From: Saprospiraceae bacterium
GTDB lineage: Bacteria > Bacteroidota > Bacteroidia > Chitinophagales > Saprospiraceae
Direction of reading: 5' to 3'
Length of the DNA: 32,261 nt
Assembly: GCA_020627825.1 (NCBI GenBank)
Contig: JAHDGD010000034.1
Coordinates: 1 to 32,261 of the forward strand
Under the pieces are notes generated by a model. That model was not told the DNA's origin and ran no database searches. It saw only the letters and a list, made by a program, of their open reading frames with translations. Numbering within the stretch: the first letter of the stretch is position 1; every line of letters starts with the position of its first letter. A program made the translations under genes and the position numbers. Below are positions 1-7,194 of this stretch, one piece after another.

Positions 1-949
1 AGAGCCTTAACCAATGTTCTATATATTTTTTTGTACAAACAAAAGATGAAACTGGGTTTCCAGGAAGAGCAAAAATCGTGGTTTTATCCTTGTATCCAAA
101 CCAGAAAGGTTTGCCTGGTCTTTGTTTGATTTTATGAAATTCTTTTTGAACGCCTAGCTCAGATAAGATTTCAGGTATGTAATCAAATTTTCCTTTGGAT
201 ACTCCTCCGGACAAAATGATCACATCATATGATTCAATGATTTCTGATAATGTATGTCGAATTGCCTCTTTTTCATCCACTAAATGATACATACTCGCCT
301 TTATTCCATAAAATTCTAGTCTGGACTTTATTGTATAAACATTGGATTTTCGAATTTGGTAGGGTAGAGGTGTTTGATCTATATCTACTAACTCATCACC
401 TGTTGATATGATCGCTGTTTTTGGAGTAGCCTTTACTTCTATTTCATAACAACCTAAACTAGCTGCAATTCCTATGTTAGAAGGTTTTAAAATGGTGTTT
501 TTTTCCAGTAATTCGGTATTTGCTTTGTGATCACTTCCTTTGAAATGGACGTTTTGCTTATTTGAAATATGAATGCCATCTAAAAGAGTGGCTTTCTTAG
601 TTTCGCGATCAATGTGTAGATCTTCATAACGTACCACTGTATCTGTGTTACTTGGTATTCCTGCTCCTGTCATCACTTCGATACAATTCATATCGCCTTG
701 TAAAGTCTTAAATGGAGCCCCTGCTGGTGCTATATCTTCTATAAGAAATGAGCGCGTCCCTTGGTTATACATTTCATATTGAATAGCAATACCATCCATT
801 GTTACACGATCAAACGGTGGGTAATCTCTATCCGATACCAATGCGGTATGTAGTATACGGCCCGTTGCTTTTTCCAGTTCTATGCATTCTGATCCAAAAG
901 ATGCAGCATGCTTAGAGATAATTTGAATTGCCTCTTGTACTGTAATCAT
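1..949 (-). CDS. moeA: Molybdopterin molybdenumtransferase MoeA, C-terminus cut by window edge
   Basis: MoeA inserts molybdenum into adenylylated molybdopterin, the last common step of Mo-cofactor synthesis, in the cytoplasm. The frame is open from the ATG at 949 to the window edge, giving about 316 of the roughly 390-400 residues normal for the family. Translating the minus strand shows PPFDRVTMDGIAI near residue 45, STGDEL in the central MoCF-like domain, SGGVSKGKFDYIPEIL, RPGKPFWFG and LPGNPVSSFVC close to the edge; all are MoeA hallmarks. The start ATG overlaps the TGA stop of moaA (ATGA), so the two genes are translationally coupled. The C-terminal domain IV lies outside the window, so intactness cannot be judged. 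Confidence 0.95.
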   Translation of the reverse strand, partial: MITVQEAIQIISKHAASFGSECIELEKATGRILHTALVSDRDYPPFDRVTMDGIAIQYEMYNQGTRSFLIEDIAPAGAPFKTLQGDMNCIEVMTGAGIPSNTDTVVRYEDLHIDRETKKATLLDGIHISNKQNVHFKGSDHKANTELLEKNTILKPSNIGIAASLGCYEIEVKATPKTAIISTGDELVDIDQTPLPYQIRKSNVYTIKSRLEFYGIKASMYHLVDEKEAIRHTLSEIIESYDVIILSGGVSKGKFDYIPEILSELGVQKEFHKIKQRPGKPFWFGYKDKTTIFALPGNPVSSFVCTKKYIEHWLRL

Positions 950-1944
950 CCCCCTATCTGTGCCATTGATAATAAAGTAGAATTTCCTCCCCTCCTTTTT
1001 TTATCTGCTTCAAACCCATCTTTTGACTTATAACGAATGGCTTCTTGGATTGCAGTTAAAACTTCTGCATCTGTTGCTCCTGCTCGCATCATGTTCTTTA
1101 CATTAAATGTTCCCTTATCGTATAAACACGTTTTGATAAGTCCAGTAGGTGTCATGCGTAAACGATTGCATGTTCCACAAAAGGATCGTGTAAAAGCTGG
1201 AATAATGCCAAAACTTCCTTTAAAGTCTTGAATTTGATAGTTGAATGAGGTACTGTTTTGAGGATCTGGGATTTTGTTTACATGATTGAAATATTCGGTG
1301 ATGTGCCATAGGATTTTCTTGTGATCCCATACTAGTTCTGCTTGTTCATTACCTGACCCATTAAATGGCATTTCTTCTATAAATCGTACAGAAAGTGAAT
1401 GATTTTGTGTTAATTCAACAAGTGGAATGATGTCATCAATGTTATGTTGTTTCATCACAACAGTATTCAACTTGAGCTTAATTCTTGGGTCAGCTTTCAG
1501 ATAATTTATGCAATCAATAACTGTCTCATATTCATCTCTTCTAGTAATCGTTTCAAATCGCTTTTTATCCAAAGAGTCTATACTTACATTCCAATCTGTG
1601 AGTCCATATGGAATAAGATCATCAACATATTTTATGCAAATTGTTGCATTCGTAGTAATGGCTAATTTTTCAATTCCTTCGATTTTACTAATCGATTTTA
1701 TCAAGTAGCTTAAATCTTTTCTTAAAAAGGGTTCACCTCCTGTAAAACGTATTTTTCGGACTCCTTCTTTTGCTAGTACGCTAACAATCCGTTCTATTTC
1801 TTCATAACTCAAAAGCTCGGATTGCTTGATGTAATCAATACCATTTGCAGGCATACAGTACTGGCATCTAAGATTACACTTATCTGTAACCGCAATGCGT
1901 AAATAATCAATTTGTCTGTTGAATGAATCTTGTAACACAATCAA
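946..1944 (-). CDS. moaA: GTP 3',8-cyclase MoaA
   Basis: Radical-SAM enzyme that, followed by MoaC, turns GTP into cyclic pyranopterin monophosphate, the first step of molybdopterin synthesis. The 332-residue protein has the radical-SAM cysteines C23, C27 and C30 (CNLRCQYC), the SAM-contacting GGEP motif, and the second cluster ligands C256, C259 and C273 in CGTCNRLRMTPTGLIKTC. It ends in the conserved Gly-Gly tail. Length and both cluster motifs are complete, so it should be active. It is the first gene of a minus-strand unit with moeA. A TAnnTTTG-type box on the minus strand (2010 down to 2003) lies about 60 bp upstream of the start. The partner moaC is in the same window on a separate minus-strand unit. 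Confidence 0.97.
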   Translation of the reverse strand: MIVLQDSFNRQIDYLRIAVTDKCNLRCQYCMPANGIDYIKQSELLSYEEIERIVSVLAKEGVRKIRFTGGEPFLRKDLSYLIKSISKIEGIEKLAITTNATICIKYVDDLIPYGLTDWNVSIDSLDKKRFETITRRDEYETVIDCINYLKADPRIKLKLNTVVMKQHNIDDIIPLVELTQNHSLSVRFIEEMPFNGSGNEQAELVWDHKKILWHITEYFNHVNKIPDPQNSTSFNYQIQDFKGSFGIIPAFTRSFCGTCNRLRMTPTGLIKTCLYDKGTFNVKNMMRAGATDAEVLTAIQEAIRYKSKDGFEADKKRRGGNSTLLSMAQIGG

Positions 1945-2002
1945 AGTTTTACAACACTTTTAAAATACTAAAGATGATAAATTGTTTTTGCCCTCTTCAA
2001 TT

Positions 2003-2038
2003 CAAAGATAGCGATTCCTATTTTATTCAATATATTTG
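2003..2038. promoter_or_regulatory. Divergent moaA / tauE-moaDE promoter region
   Basis: The 114-bp gap between the divergent genes holds two back-to-back matches to the Bacteroidota -7 element TAnnTTTG: TATCTTTG on the minus strand (2010-2003), with a TTG at 2030-2028 after a 17-bp spacer, and TATATTTG on the plus strand (2031-2038), 20 bp before the tauE ATG. The two core promoters abut, so a single regulator or RNA polymerase competition could affect both units. No clear TTG partner was found for the plus box. Confidence 0.55.
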
Positions 2039-2058
2039 GTTTCCAACTAACCTATAAT

Positions 2059-2799
2059 ATGGGACAAGAAATCTTCTTCTTATGTAGTGTGTTTTTTCTT
2101 ATTGCGATCGTTTATTCGTCAGCTGGTTTTGGAGGAGGTTCTAGTTATTTGGCTGTATTGTCTTTTACGTCGCTGGAATTTACTGATGTAAGAATCATTG
2201 CATTATGCTGTAATATCATTGTTGTATTGGGTTCTACTATTTTGTTTTCTAAGTATTTGGACATCAACTGGAGAAGGATTTTACCCTTAATCATATTGAG
2301 TGTGCCTTTAGCATATTTTGGTGGTCGGTTTCCCATATCCCAAGAATTATTTTTTATCGTGTTGGCATGTTGCCTTCTAGTAGCCTCTTTCTTAATGCTT
2401 GTCGAAAAAGTACAAGAAGTAAAACAATTTCCTAAATTTTCAAATGCTTTGCTTGGAGGGGGAATAGGGTTTTTATCTGGTATTGTAGGAATAGGAGGTG
2501 GCATCTTTTTGTCCCCTTTACTTCATATTAGTCGATGGGGTAGACCAAAGATCATTGCAGCCACAGCTGCACTTTTTATATTAGTTAATAGCATTGCGGG
2601 ATTAATTGGTCAACTTTCTACTAACGAAATAAATTTCAAATGGAATATACTTTTGCCCTTGCTCTTATGTGTTTTTATGGGAGGGCAGATAGGTGTTAGA
2701 ACGTCTATTCTAAAATTTTCTCCTAGATTAGTTAAACAAATTACAGCAATTGTTATTTTAGTTGTCGCTGTCCGTATTTTAATAAAATATCTATTTTAA
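2059..2799 (+). CDS. TSUP (TauE/SafE) family membrane anion exporter
   Basis: A 246-residue, strongly hydrophobic protein with the duplicated TauE/SafE signature: GFGGGSSYLAVLS near residue 25 and GGGIGFLSGIVGIGGGIFLSPLL around 132-154, each beginning a set of membrane helices; about eight helices can be seen. Family members move small sulfur-containing anions or organic acids (sulfite, sulfoacetate, possibly sulfate) across the inner membrane. Its TAA stop overlaps the moaD ATG (TAATG), so it is co-translated with molybdopterin synthase. That placement suggests a sulfur or oxyanion role tied to Moco or a molybdoenzyme such as sulfite dehydrogenase, but the substrate is inference. Family assignment is firm. 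Confidence 0.88.
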   Translation: MGQEIFFLCSVFFLIAIVYSSAGFGGGSSYLAVLSFTSLEFTDVRIIALCCNIIVVLGSTILFSKYLDINWRRILPLIILSVPLAYFGGRFPISQELFFIVLACCLLVASFLMLVEKVQEVKQFPKFSNALLGGGIGFLSGIVGIGGGIFLSPLLHISRWGRPKIIAATAALFILVNSIAGLIGQLSTNEINFKWNILLPLLLCVFMGGQIGVRTSILKFSPRLVKQITAIVILVVAVRILIKYLF

Positions 2800-3035
2800 T
2801 GACTGTATTGTGCTTCGGAATCGCTAGAGATATTGTTGGTCAATCAAAACTGACCATCGACAGGGAGGGAATTAATTCTGTTGAAGGTTTAAGACATTTT
2901 TTAATCGAAACATTTCCAAAATTTAAAGAATATACTTCCTTTAGGATAGCTGTTAATCAAGCTTTTGCGTCAGAGAAAGATGAAGTAACTAATTCTGATG
3001 AAATCGCTATAATACCACCAGTTAGTGGAGGATAA
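2799..3035 (+). CDS. moaD: Molybdopterin synthase small subunit MoaD
   Basis: Ubiquitin-like sulfur carrier of molybdopterin synthase. At 78 residues it has the usual length. Its C-terminus reads IIPPVSGG; the terminal Gly-Gly is the site that is adenylylated by MoeB and then thiocarboxylated to carry sulfur to MoaE. The ATG shares a base with the upstream tauE stop, and the 3' end overlaps or abuts moaE, so tauE-moaD-moaE form a tightly coupled plus-strand unit. The GGAGGA at its 3' end (3027-3032) doubles as a ribosome binding site for moaE. Confidence 0.95.
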   Translation: MTVLCFGIARDIVGQSKLTIDREGINSVEGLRHFLIETFPKFKEYTSFRIAVNQAFASEKDEVTNSDEIAIIPPVSGG

Positions 3036-3039
3036 TAAA

Positions 3040-3453
3040 TTGAATATCAAGTTAACGAATGATCCACTAAATCTTTCAGAATGCTACCGTTTTGTGGTTG
3101 AACCTTCGTGCGGAGGGATTAATGCCTTCGTGGGGACTGTAAGACAATGGAATAAAGGGGAAGAAATTACACATTTGGATTTTGAAAGTTACGAACCTAT
3201 GGCGATTGCAGAACTTGAAAAAATTGCAAAAAAAGCCAAAGATCAATTCAATACTCAAAAAATATGTATTCATCATCGTTTAGGGAAAGTTGCAATAACT
3301 GAAATCGCCGTGATCATTACTGTTTCTTGTAAACATAGGAAAGCTGCCTTTCAAGCATGTGAATTCATTATTGATCAACTGAAAAAAGATGTTCCCATAT
3401 GGAAGAAAGAATTTCTTTCCAATGGCAGCTATTGGGTTAATGCTCGACCATAA
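3040..3453 (+). CDS. moaE: Molybdopterin synthase catalytic subunit MoaE
   Basis: MoaE transfers two sulfurs from thiocarboxylated MoaD to cyclic pyranopterin monophosphate to make molybdopterin. The protein shows GGINAFVGTVRQWNKG, the YEPMA segment, HRLGKVAITE and the C-terminal VPIWKKEFL with the conserved lysines that help form the active site at the MoaD tail. I place the start at TTG 3040, giving 137 residues: a GGAGGA Shine-Dalgarno (3027-3032) sits 7 bases upstream, and the protein then begins (M)NIKLTNDPL like other MoaE. An in-frame GTG at 3025, inside the moaD end, would add five residues. The gene ends seven bases before the convergent moeB-rhodanese gene. Confidence 0.94.
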   Translation: MNIKLTNDPLNLSECYRFVVEPSCGGINAFVGTVRQWNKGEEITHLDFESYEPMAIAELEKIAKKAKDQFNTQKICIHHRLGKVAITEIAVIITVSCKHRKAAFQACEFIIDQLKKDVPIWKKEFLSNGSYWVNARP

Positions 3454-3459
3454 GTGTAA

Positions 3460-4530
3460 TCACTTTGGGCTCGAGCCCAAAATTTCTTCTTTCTGATATT
3501 GTACATATCCTCCCGCCAAATTGTAGAGTTCTAAATAGGGATATTCAAGTAATAGACTGCTTATTAATGATCGTGACATTGCGCCAGTTCTACAATAAAC
3601 AATCGTCGGCGTATCTTGTGCAAAGTCTGCAATTTCTTTTTTTTGTAAAGAGGAAAAATAACATGTTGAAGCAGTAATTCCAGATACTTCAGAAGCTGGA
3701 AGTAATGAAATCCACTTAAATGCTGAAACGTTATGTTGAGCATCAGACCATTTTATTTCCATTACGTTCATGCAGTCCAATGGCGTATATTCAGTTGTTT
3801 CCCATATATCTTCAAGGTCTTGCATCCATGTTTTTGAAATTTTTAGCACGAATTGATCGTAAGTAAGCGCATTATACGTCAGTAATTTACCTGTTAAATT
3901 TGTCCCAAAACCAACAATGTATTTGATGGCCTCATTCGCTTGAAGCATGCCAATGATTCCAGCTATTGTATTTAAAACGCCAACTTCAGAACAAGTTGGG
4001 ATGTTCAGGTCAGGTTGTGGAAAGACATCACGTAAATGGACCTGAGATTCATCGCTATTGGTAAATAAAGATACATAGCCTTCGTACTTATGGATAGCTC
4101 CATAAACTAACGGAATATTCTCAATGACACAATAATCGTTCACCAGATATTTGCAGATCGGATCATCGGTACATTCCAATACCAAGTCCGCTTGAGATAA
4201 GATGTCTTCGCAATTCTTTTTAGACAAGCGAACTTCCTTAATTGTATATGTAATCTCAGGATTCAGTACCGCTAATTTTTCTGCAAGTACTTTTGATTTT
4301 GTATTGTTTTCATTTCCAGAATAAAAAATTTGACGATGCACATTCGAAACATCAGGGACATCGCCATCCACTAAGATCAAATGTCCAATTCCTGCACCTG
4401 CTAGGTAGGCTGCCGCTATATTCCCAAGTCCACCACAACCTATAACCGCCACAGTGGATTCTGACAATAGTTTTTGACCTTCTTTGCCTATTTCTTTAAG
4501 GAGAGTATGTCTGGAATATCTTTTACTCAT
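3460..4530 (-). CDS. MoeB/ThiF-type adenylyltransferase with C-terminal rhodanese domain
   Basis: E1-like enzyme that adenylylates the C-terminal glycine of MoaD (or ThiS-like) so that sulfur can be added. Residues 1-245 form the ThiF/MoeB domain: nucleotide loop GCGGLG (31-36), LVDGD (53-57), SNVHRQ (62-67) and PTCSEVGVL with C180. Residues about 255-350 are a rhodanese domain with active-site loop CRTGAMSRS, catalytic C313. Such fusions (MoeZ/MOCS3 type) activate MoaD and deliver sulfur in one protein. Unusually, the two CxxC pairs that bind zinc in E. coli MoeB are missing: the first region reads VHLRDVF and the later one has no Cys pair. The start overlaps the mocA stop by 8 bases. A palindrome lies over the last codons. 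Confidence 0.9.
   Translation of the reverse strand: MSKRYSRHTLLKEIGKEGQKLLSESTVAVIGCGGLGNIAAAYLAGAGIGHLILVDGDVPDVSNVHRQIFYSGNENNTKSKVLAEKLAVLNPEITYTIKEVRLSKKNCEDILSQADLVLECTDDPICKYLVNDYCVIENIPLVYGAIHKYEGYVSLFTNSDESQVHLRDVFPQPDLNIPTCSEVGVLNTIAGIIGMLQANEAIKYIVGFGTNLTGKLLTYNALTYDQFVLKISKTWMQDLEDIWETTEYTPLDCMNVMEIKWSDAQHNVSAFKWISLLPASEVSGITASTCYFSSLQKKEIADFAQDTPTIVYCRTGAMSRSLISSLLLEYPYLELYNLAGGYVQYQKEEILGSSPK
3464..3481. terminator. Convergent palindrome between moaE and the moeB-rhodanese gene
   Basis: A perfect 18-bp palindrome, TTTGGGCTCGAGCCCAAA, 11 bases after the moaE stop and inside the final codons of the convergent moeB-rhodanese gene. It can fold as a 7-bp stem with a TCGA loop on either strand and is the only hairpin at this gene junction. 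It lacks a long U-tract, so termination activity is inferred from position only. Confidence 0.45.
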
Positions 4531-5107
4531 GTTCTTTTAATAAAGTATGGTAATCTTCATCAGTGTCTATGTCTATTCCTGCTTCAGCACAAAAAACTGT
4601 TTTCAAGTTTGAAACATTGTTTTTTATAATGTGCTTTGCAGATTTTCCTTTTGCCTTCAAAATTTCTTTAAAATGACAAGCTTTAAATACAACTGGAGGG
4701 CCAAAAGTTTCATTGAAAGCCGAACTAACTATTGAAAAATCTTCACTTTGGCTTTCTTTTATGAGATGTGAATAGTGGTCTGTTGCAATTAATGGCTGAT
4801 CTGTTAAACAGACTAGAACAGCTTCAAAATCATTGTTTTGTAGTATTTCTAAACCGCATTGCAAGCTCGAAAGCATACCGTTCTCGTATCGTTCGTTATG
4901 CGCAAAAATAATACCATCATGGGGTAATATATCTTTTATTTCTTTCTCAAGTTTTCCAGTTACGCATATAATTTTATCGATGTTCAATGATTGAAGTTGA
5001 TGCACTAGTCGTAGGATCAGTGGTTGCCCTTGATAAGAAAGTAATTGTTTAAATCCAGTCATTCGCGATGACTTTCCAGCTGACAATATGATAGCTGCAA
5101 TTTTCAT
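4523..5107 (-). CDS. MocA-like molybdenum cofactor nucleotidyltransferase
   Basis: NTP-transferase fold protein (194 residues) that probably attaches a nucleotide, CMP in the MocA family, to the Mo cofactor. The nucleotide-binding loop is LSAGKSSRM (8-16) followed by K20 in the conserved FKQLL; the metal-binding motif reads CLTDQPLI (DQP as in MocA, where MobA usually has D-x-P), and the substrate-loop region is GPPVVF. The N-terminal NERYENGMLSSL segment also matches the MocA pattern (N-x(4)-GM-x-SSL). MobA, which adds GMP, is the alternative, but the motifs favour MocA. The gene abuts moaC directly and overlaps the downstream moeB-like gene by 8 bases, so the three are one transcription unit. 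No xanthine dehydrogenase-type client is in view. Confidence 0.8.
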   Translation of the reverse strand: MKIAAIILSAGKSSRMTGFKQLLSYQGQPLILRLVHQLQSLNIDKIICVTGKLEKEIKDILPHDGIIFAHNERYENGMLSSLQCGLEILQNNDFEAVLVCLTDQPLIATDHYSHLIKESQSEDFSIVSSAFNETFGPPVVFKACHFKEILKAKGKSAKHIIKNNVSNLKTVFCAEAGIDIDTDEDYHTLLKEHE

Positions 5108-5584
5108 TTAGCCTCTATTGTAATCAGATTTACCGCCCGATTTGTGGACGAGTTGAGTTTGTGAGATGACGATGTCATGGGAATGCGCTTTACACATATC
5201 ATATATAGTGAGAGCTGCAACACTAGCCCCAGTTAATGCTTCCATTTCAACTCCTGTTTTACCTTCAACTTTCGCCGTACATTCTATTAAAATAGTGTAA
5301 TCTTTTCCAGTTTTAATATCAACAGTACATTTACTCAAAGGTAGAGGATGGCAAAGCGGTATAAGTTGTGATGTATTTTTAACTGCCATGATCCCCGCGA
5401 GAATAGCTGTTTGAAAAACGGAGCCTTTTTTTGTTGTGAAATCTTGAGCTTGTAATTTTTCAAAAACCTCTTTGGGCAAGATGACGCGACTTTCTGCTAT
5501 TGCTGTTCGCGTCGTATTGTTTTTGTTGGAAACATCCACCATCTGTGGATTACCGTCTTCATTTAAATGATTCCATTTGGACAT
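5108..5584 (-). CDS. moaC: Cyclic pyranopterin monophosphate synthase MoaC
   Basis: MoaC converts the MoaA product (3',8-cyclo-GTP) to cyclic pyranopterin monophosphate. The sequence carries PQMVDVSNK near the N-terminus, the LIPLCHPLPLSK motif, TGVEMEALTGASVAALTIYDMCKA and the C-terminal KSGGKSDY, all hallmarks of the family. I chose the ATG at 5584 (158 residues, beginning MSKWNHLNEDG); a second ATG six bases upstream at 5590 is possible. Its TAA stop is immediately followed by the mocA ATG. It leads the minus-strand unit moaC-mocA-moeB. I could not find a TAnnTTTG box close upstream, where a dispersed repeat begins 28 bp away. Confidence 0.96.
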   Translation of the reverse strand: MSKWNHLNEDGNPQMVDVSNKNNTTRTAIAESRVILPKEVFEKLQAQDFTTKKGSVFQTAILAGIMAVKNTSQLIPLCHPLPLSKCTVDIKTGKDYTILIECTAKVEGKTGVEMEALTGASVAALTIYDMCKAHSHDIVISQTQLVHKSGGKSDYNRG

Positions 5585-5611
5585 ATGCATCTTTTAGAGT
5601 GTTAAAGCCGA

Positions 5612-5767
5612 ATTATGTAATAGATTATCTATTATGACCTAAATTGTCTTTGAAATAAAGGCTATGCCAACTTTTGTTTACTCAATATAGTGGTGACCGT
5701 GATTCATTCACAAAAGTTGTTATTTCTTCGGCATTTCAGAATTCATAGCGAAGTTCTTTTACGTAAT
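5612..5767 (+). repeat. Diverged copy of a MITE-like dispersed repeat (copy A)
   Basis: A 156-bp stretch bounded by imperfect inverted ends, ATTATGTAATAGAT (5612-5625) and, read on the other strand, ATTACGTAAAAGAA (5767-5754). Its interior, 5653-5741, aligns with the reverse complement of 23123-23211 at about 83 percent identity with a single one-base gap. The first 35 bases also match the reverse complement of about 23390-23422. No gene of useful length lies in it. The copies behave like ends and body of a small non-autonomous element; no target duplication is visible. Confidence 0.7.
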
Positions 5768-5831
5768 TCGGGTTAAATATATGCTTTCCTTTTGACAAGA
5801 TACGAGTAAAAATGTTCATGGAAAGTAGTAA

Positions 5832-5960
5832 GTGGGCGTTCATCCACAACCAAAAGGTGGTGGATGCCCTACGTTCGCAACTCCCTATGGTCGGTCCTTT
5901 GCTGCGCTATATGCAGTCGCACGGACTTGCGCTGTTGCGCAATCGCTACCATCGGTAACG
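5832..5960. repeat. Run of small palindromes in the moaC-crotonase intergenic region
   Basis: This 130-bp stretch is more GC-rich than its surroundings and is almost entirely made of small inverted repeats: CATCCAC/GTGGATG (5841-5847 with 5860-5866) extended by GGG/CCC; GTCC/GGAC enclosing CTGC/GCAG (about 5894-5926); TTGCGC-TGTT-GCGCAA (5927-5942); and TACC-ATC-GGTA (5947-5957). It is non-coding. Whether it is a structured RNA, a terminator cluster or a genome-wide palindromic repeat cannot be told from one copy. Confidence 0.5.
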
Positions 5961-6066
5961 CACATGTAATTGTTTTCTGAATCCTGATATGAATTTTCTA
6001 TTCTTTCATAAAGCCTATTTAAGAATTATTTCATTTGACTTCCACTGGGTCTCTATGAAATTCGTC

Positions 6067-6074
6067 TATCTTTG
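6067..6074 (+). promoter_or_regulatory. Promoter -7 box of the crotonase gene
   Basis: TATCTTTG matches the Bacteroidota TAnnTTTG element and ends 21 bases before the ATG at 6096. No TTG at the preferred distance was found (the nearest, 6035-6037, is 29 bases away), so only the -7 element is supported. Confidence 0.45.
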
Positions 6075-6095
6075 TGACCAAAAAATAAATAGAAT

Positions 6096-6866
6096 ATGGA
6101 GACTCCTTTATTGATTGATTTTAAAGATAGAATTGCTCACATCACGATCAATAGACCAAAAGCTTTGAATGCTATAAATGCACCTGTGATGGAAGGATTA
6201 CATGATTTTTTCTTTGAAGGATTTAAAGCATATGATGATTTAAAAGGGGTCATCATAACGGGAAGTGGTGAAAAAGCTTTTGCCGCTGGTGCCGATATTA
6301 CTCAATTCCCTTCTTTGACGGTTGAAGATGGTCTTAATTTATCTCTTTTTGGTCAGAAAACCTATGCGCGCATTGAAGAATTCATTGTACCAGTAATCGC
6401 GCTAGTTAATGGTTTTTCTTTAGGGGGAGGAAATGAATTGGCGATGGCTTGTCATCTAAGAATTGCAACTCCCAATGCAAAATTTAGCCAACCTGAAGTC
6501 AATTTGGGTTTAATACCTGGGTATGGAGGAACGCAAAGGCTGATTGAATTGATAGGGAAATCCAAAGCAATGGAATTACTTCTTACTGGAGATATGATTG
6601 ATGCTTCAGAAGCTTTTACTTATGGTCTTGTAAATTATGTATTGGAGCCAGAAGCAGCACTTGAAAAGTGTGTGTCAATTATTCAGAAAACAGCTAAAAA
6701 AGGACCGTTAGCAATTGAAGAAACAATCCGATGTGTACGGGCTCATTTTGATGAAAAAATGGATGGGTTTTTATACGAAGCGCAGGCGTTTGGAAGAACA
6801 ATGGGAAGTCCAGAAAGCAAGGAAGGTGTGCAAGCGTTTTTAGAAAAAAGAAAGCCTAACTTCTAG
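6096..6866 (+). CDS. Enoyl-CoA hydratase/isomerase family protein (crotonase)
   Basis: Crotonase-fold enzyme of 256 residues, the usual length of single-domain enoyl-CoA hydratases in fatty-acid beta-oxidation and related CoA pathways. The oxyanion-hole loop is FAAGADI (62-68), and both catalytic acids of the hydratase family are present: E114 in GGGNELAM and E134 in QPEVNLGLIPGYGGTQRL. The C-terminus is the typical FLEKRKPNF. Having both glutamates favours hydration over isomerisation only, but the acyl-CoA substrate cannot be read from sequence. It is a single-gene unit with its own TAnnTTTG box and is convergent with, and overlaps by 11 bases, a small membrane protein gene. It is distinct from the MenB paralogue at 20.3-21.2 kb. 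Confidence 0.9.
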   Translation: METPLLIDFKDRIAHITINRPKALNAINAPVMEGLHDFFFEGFKAYDDLKGVIITGSGEKAFAAGADITQFPSLTVEDGLNLSLFGQKTYARIEEFIVPVIALVNGFSLGGGNELAMACHLRIATPNAKFSQPEVNLGLIPGYGGTQRLIELIGKSKAMELLLTGDMIDASEAFTYGLVNYVLEPEAALEKCVSIIQKTAKKGPLAIEETIRCVRAHFDEKMDGFLYEAQAFGRTMGSPESKEGVQAFLEKRKPNF

Positions 6867-7074
6867 TGTCGCTTTTTACCTCAACTTTGGAGATGTAGAT
6901 CATAACAATTCCTGCAATGATTAATAAGATCTTAAGTAAAAATGGCATAGGACTTGGCAATAATTCAAATACAGAAAAGATCTTTAGGTTTAACCCTACT
7001 AGGGATAAGCTTAACGCGATAAACCCTAACAGAAAAAGTAAAAAACCTATAAGTGTACTTAAATCTTTATTCAT
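6856..7074 (-). CDS. Small two-helix membrane protein, function unknown
   Basis: A 72-residue protein with two hydrophobic stretches, about residues 8-32 (IGFLLFLLGFIALSLSLVGL) and 44-62 (PFLLKILLIIAGIVMIYIS), separated by a short loop, with charged ends. This looks like a genuine small inner-membrane protein rather than a chance frame: the hydrophobic pattern is clean and the only competing frame on the plus strand (6917-7108) reads as a low-complexity basic peptide. It ends inside the 3' end of the crotonase gene. No function can be assigned. Confidence 0.65.
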   Translation of the reverse strand: MNKDLSTLIGFLLFLLGFIALSLSLVGLNLKIFSVFELLPSPMPFLLKILLIIAGIVMIYISKVEVKSDTRS

Positions 7075-7194
7075 TTTTTTTCAAATTCAATTGTTGAAAA
7101 CAAAATAACATAGAATATTCTATTCTGTTGACAAAAAGCGCTTAAATATGCAGATTAGTATGTTTATTTATTATTATAGGCTAATTTTACACCT

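Noticed and set aside
1945-2058. Moco riboswitch between moaA and the tauE-like gene
   Set aside because: The 114-bp gap is mostly taken by two divergent promoter boxes and shows no long stem or conserved Moco-aptamer-like helices.
2145-2504. 119-codon minus-strand frame inside the TauE-like gene
   Set aside because: Shadow of a clearly coding membrane protein; the translation is proline- and lysine-rich with no domain.
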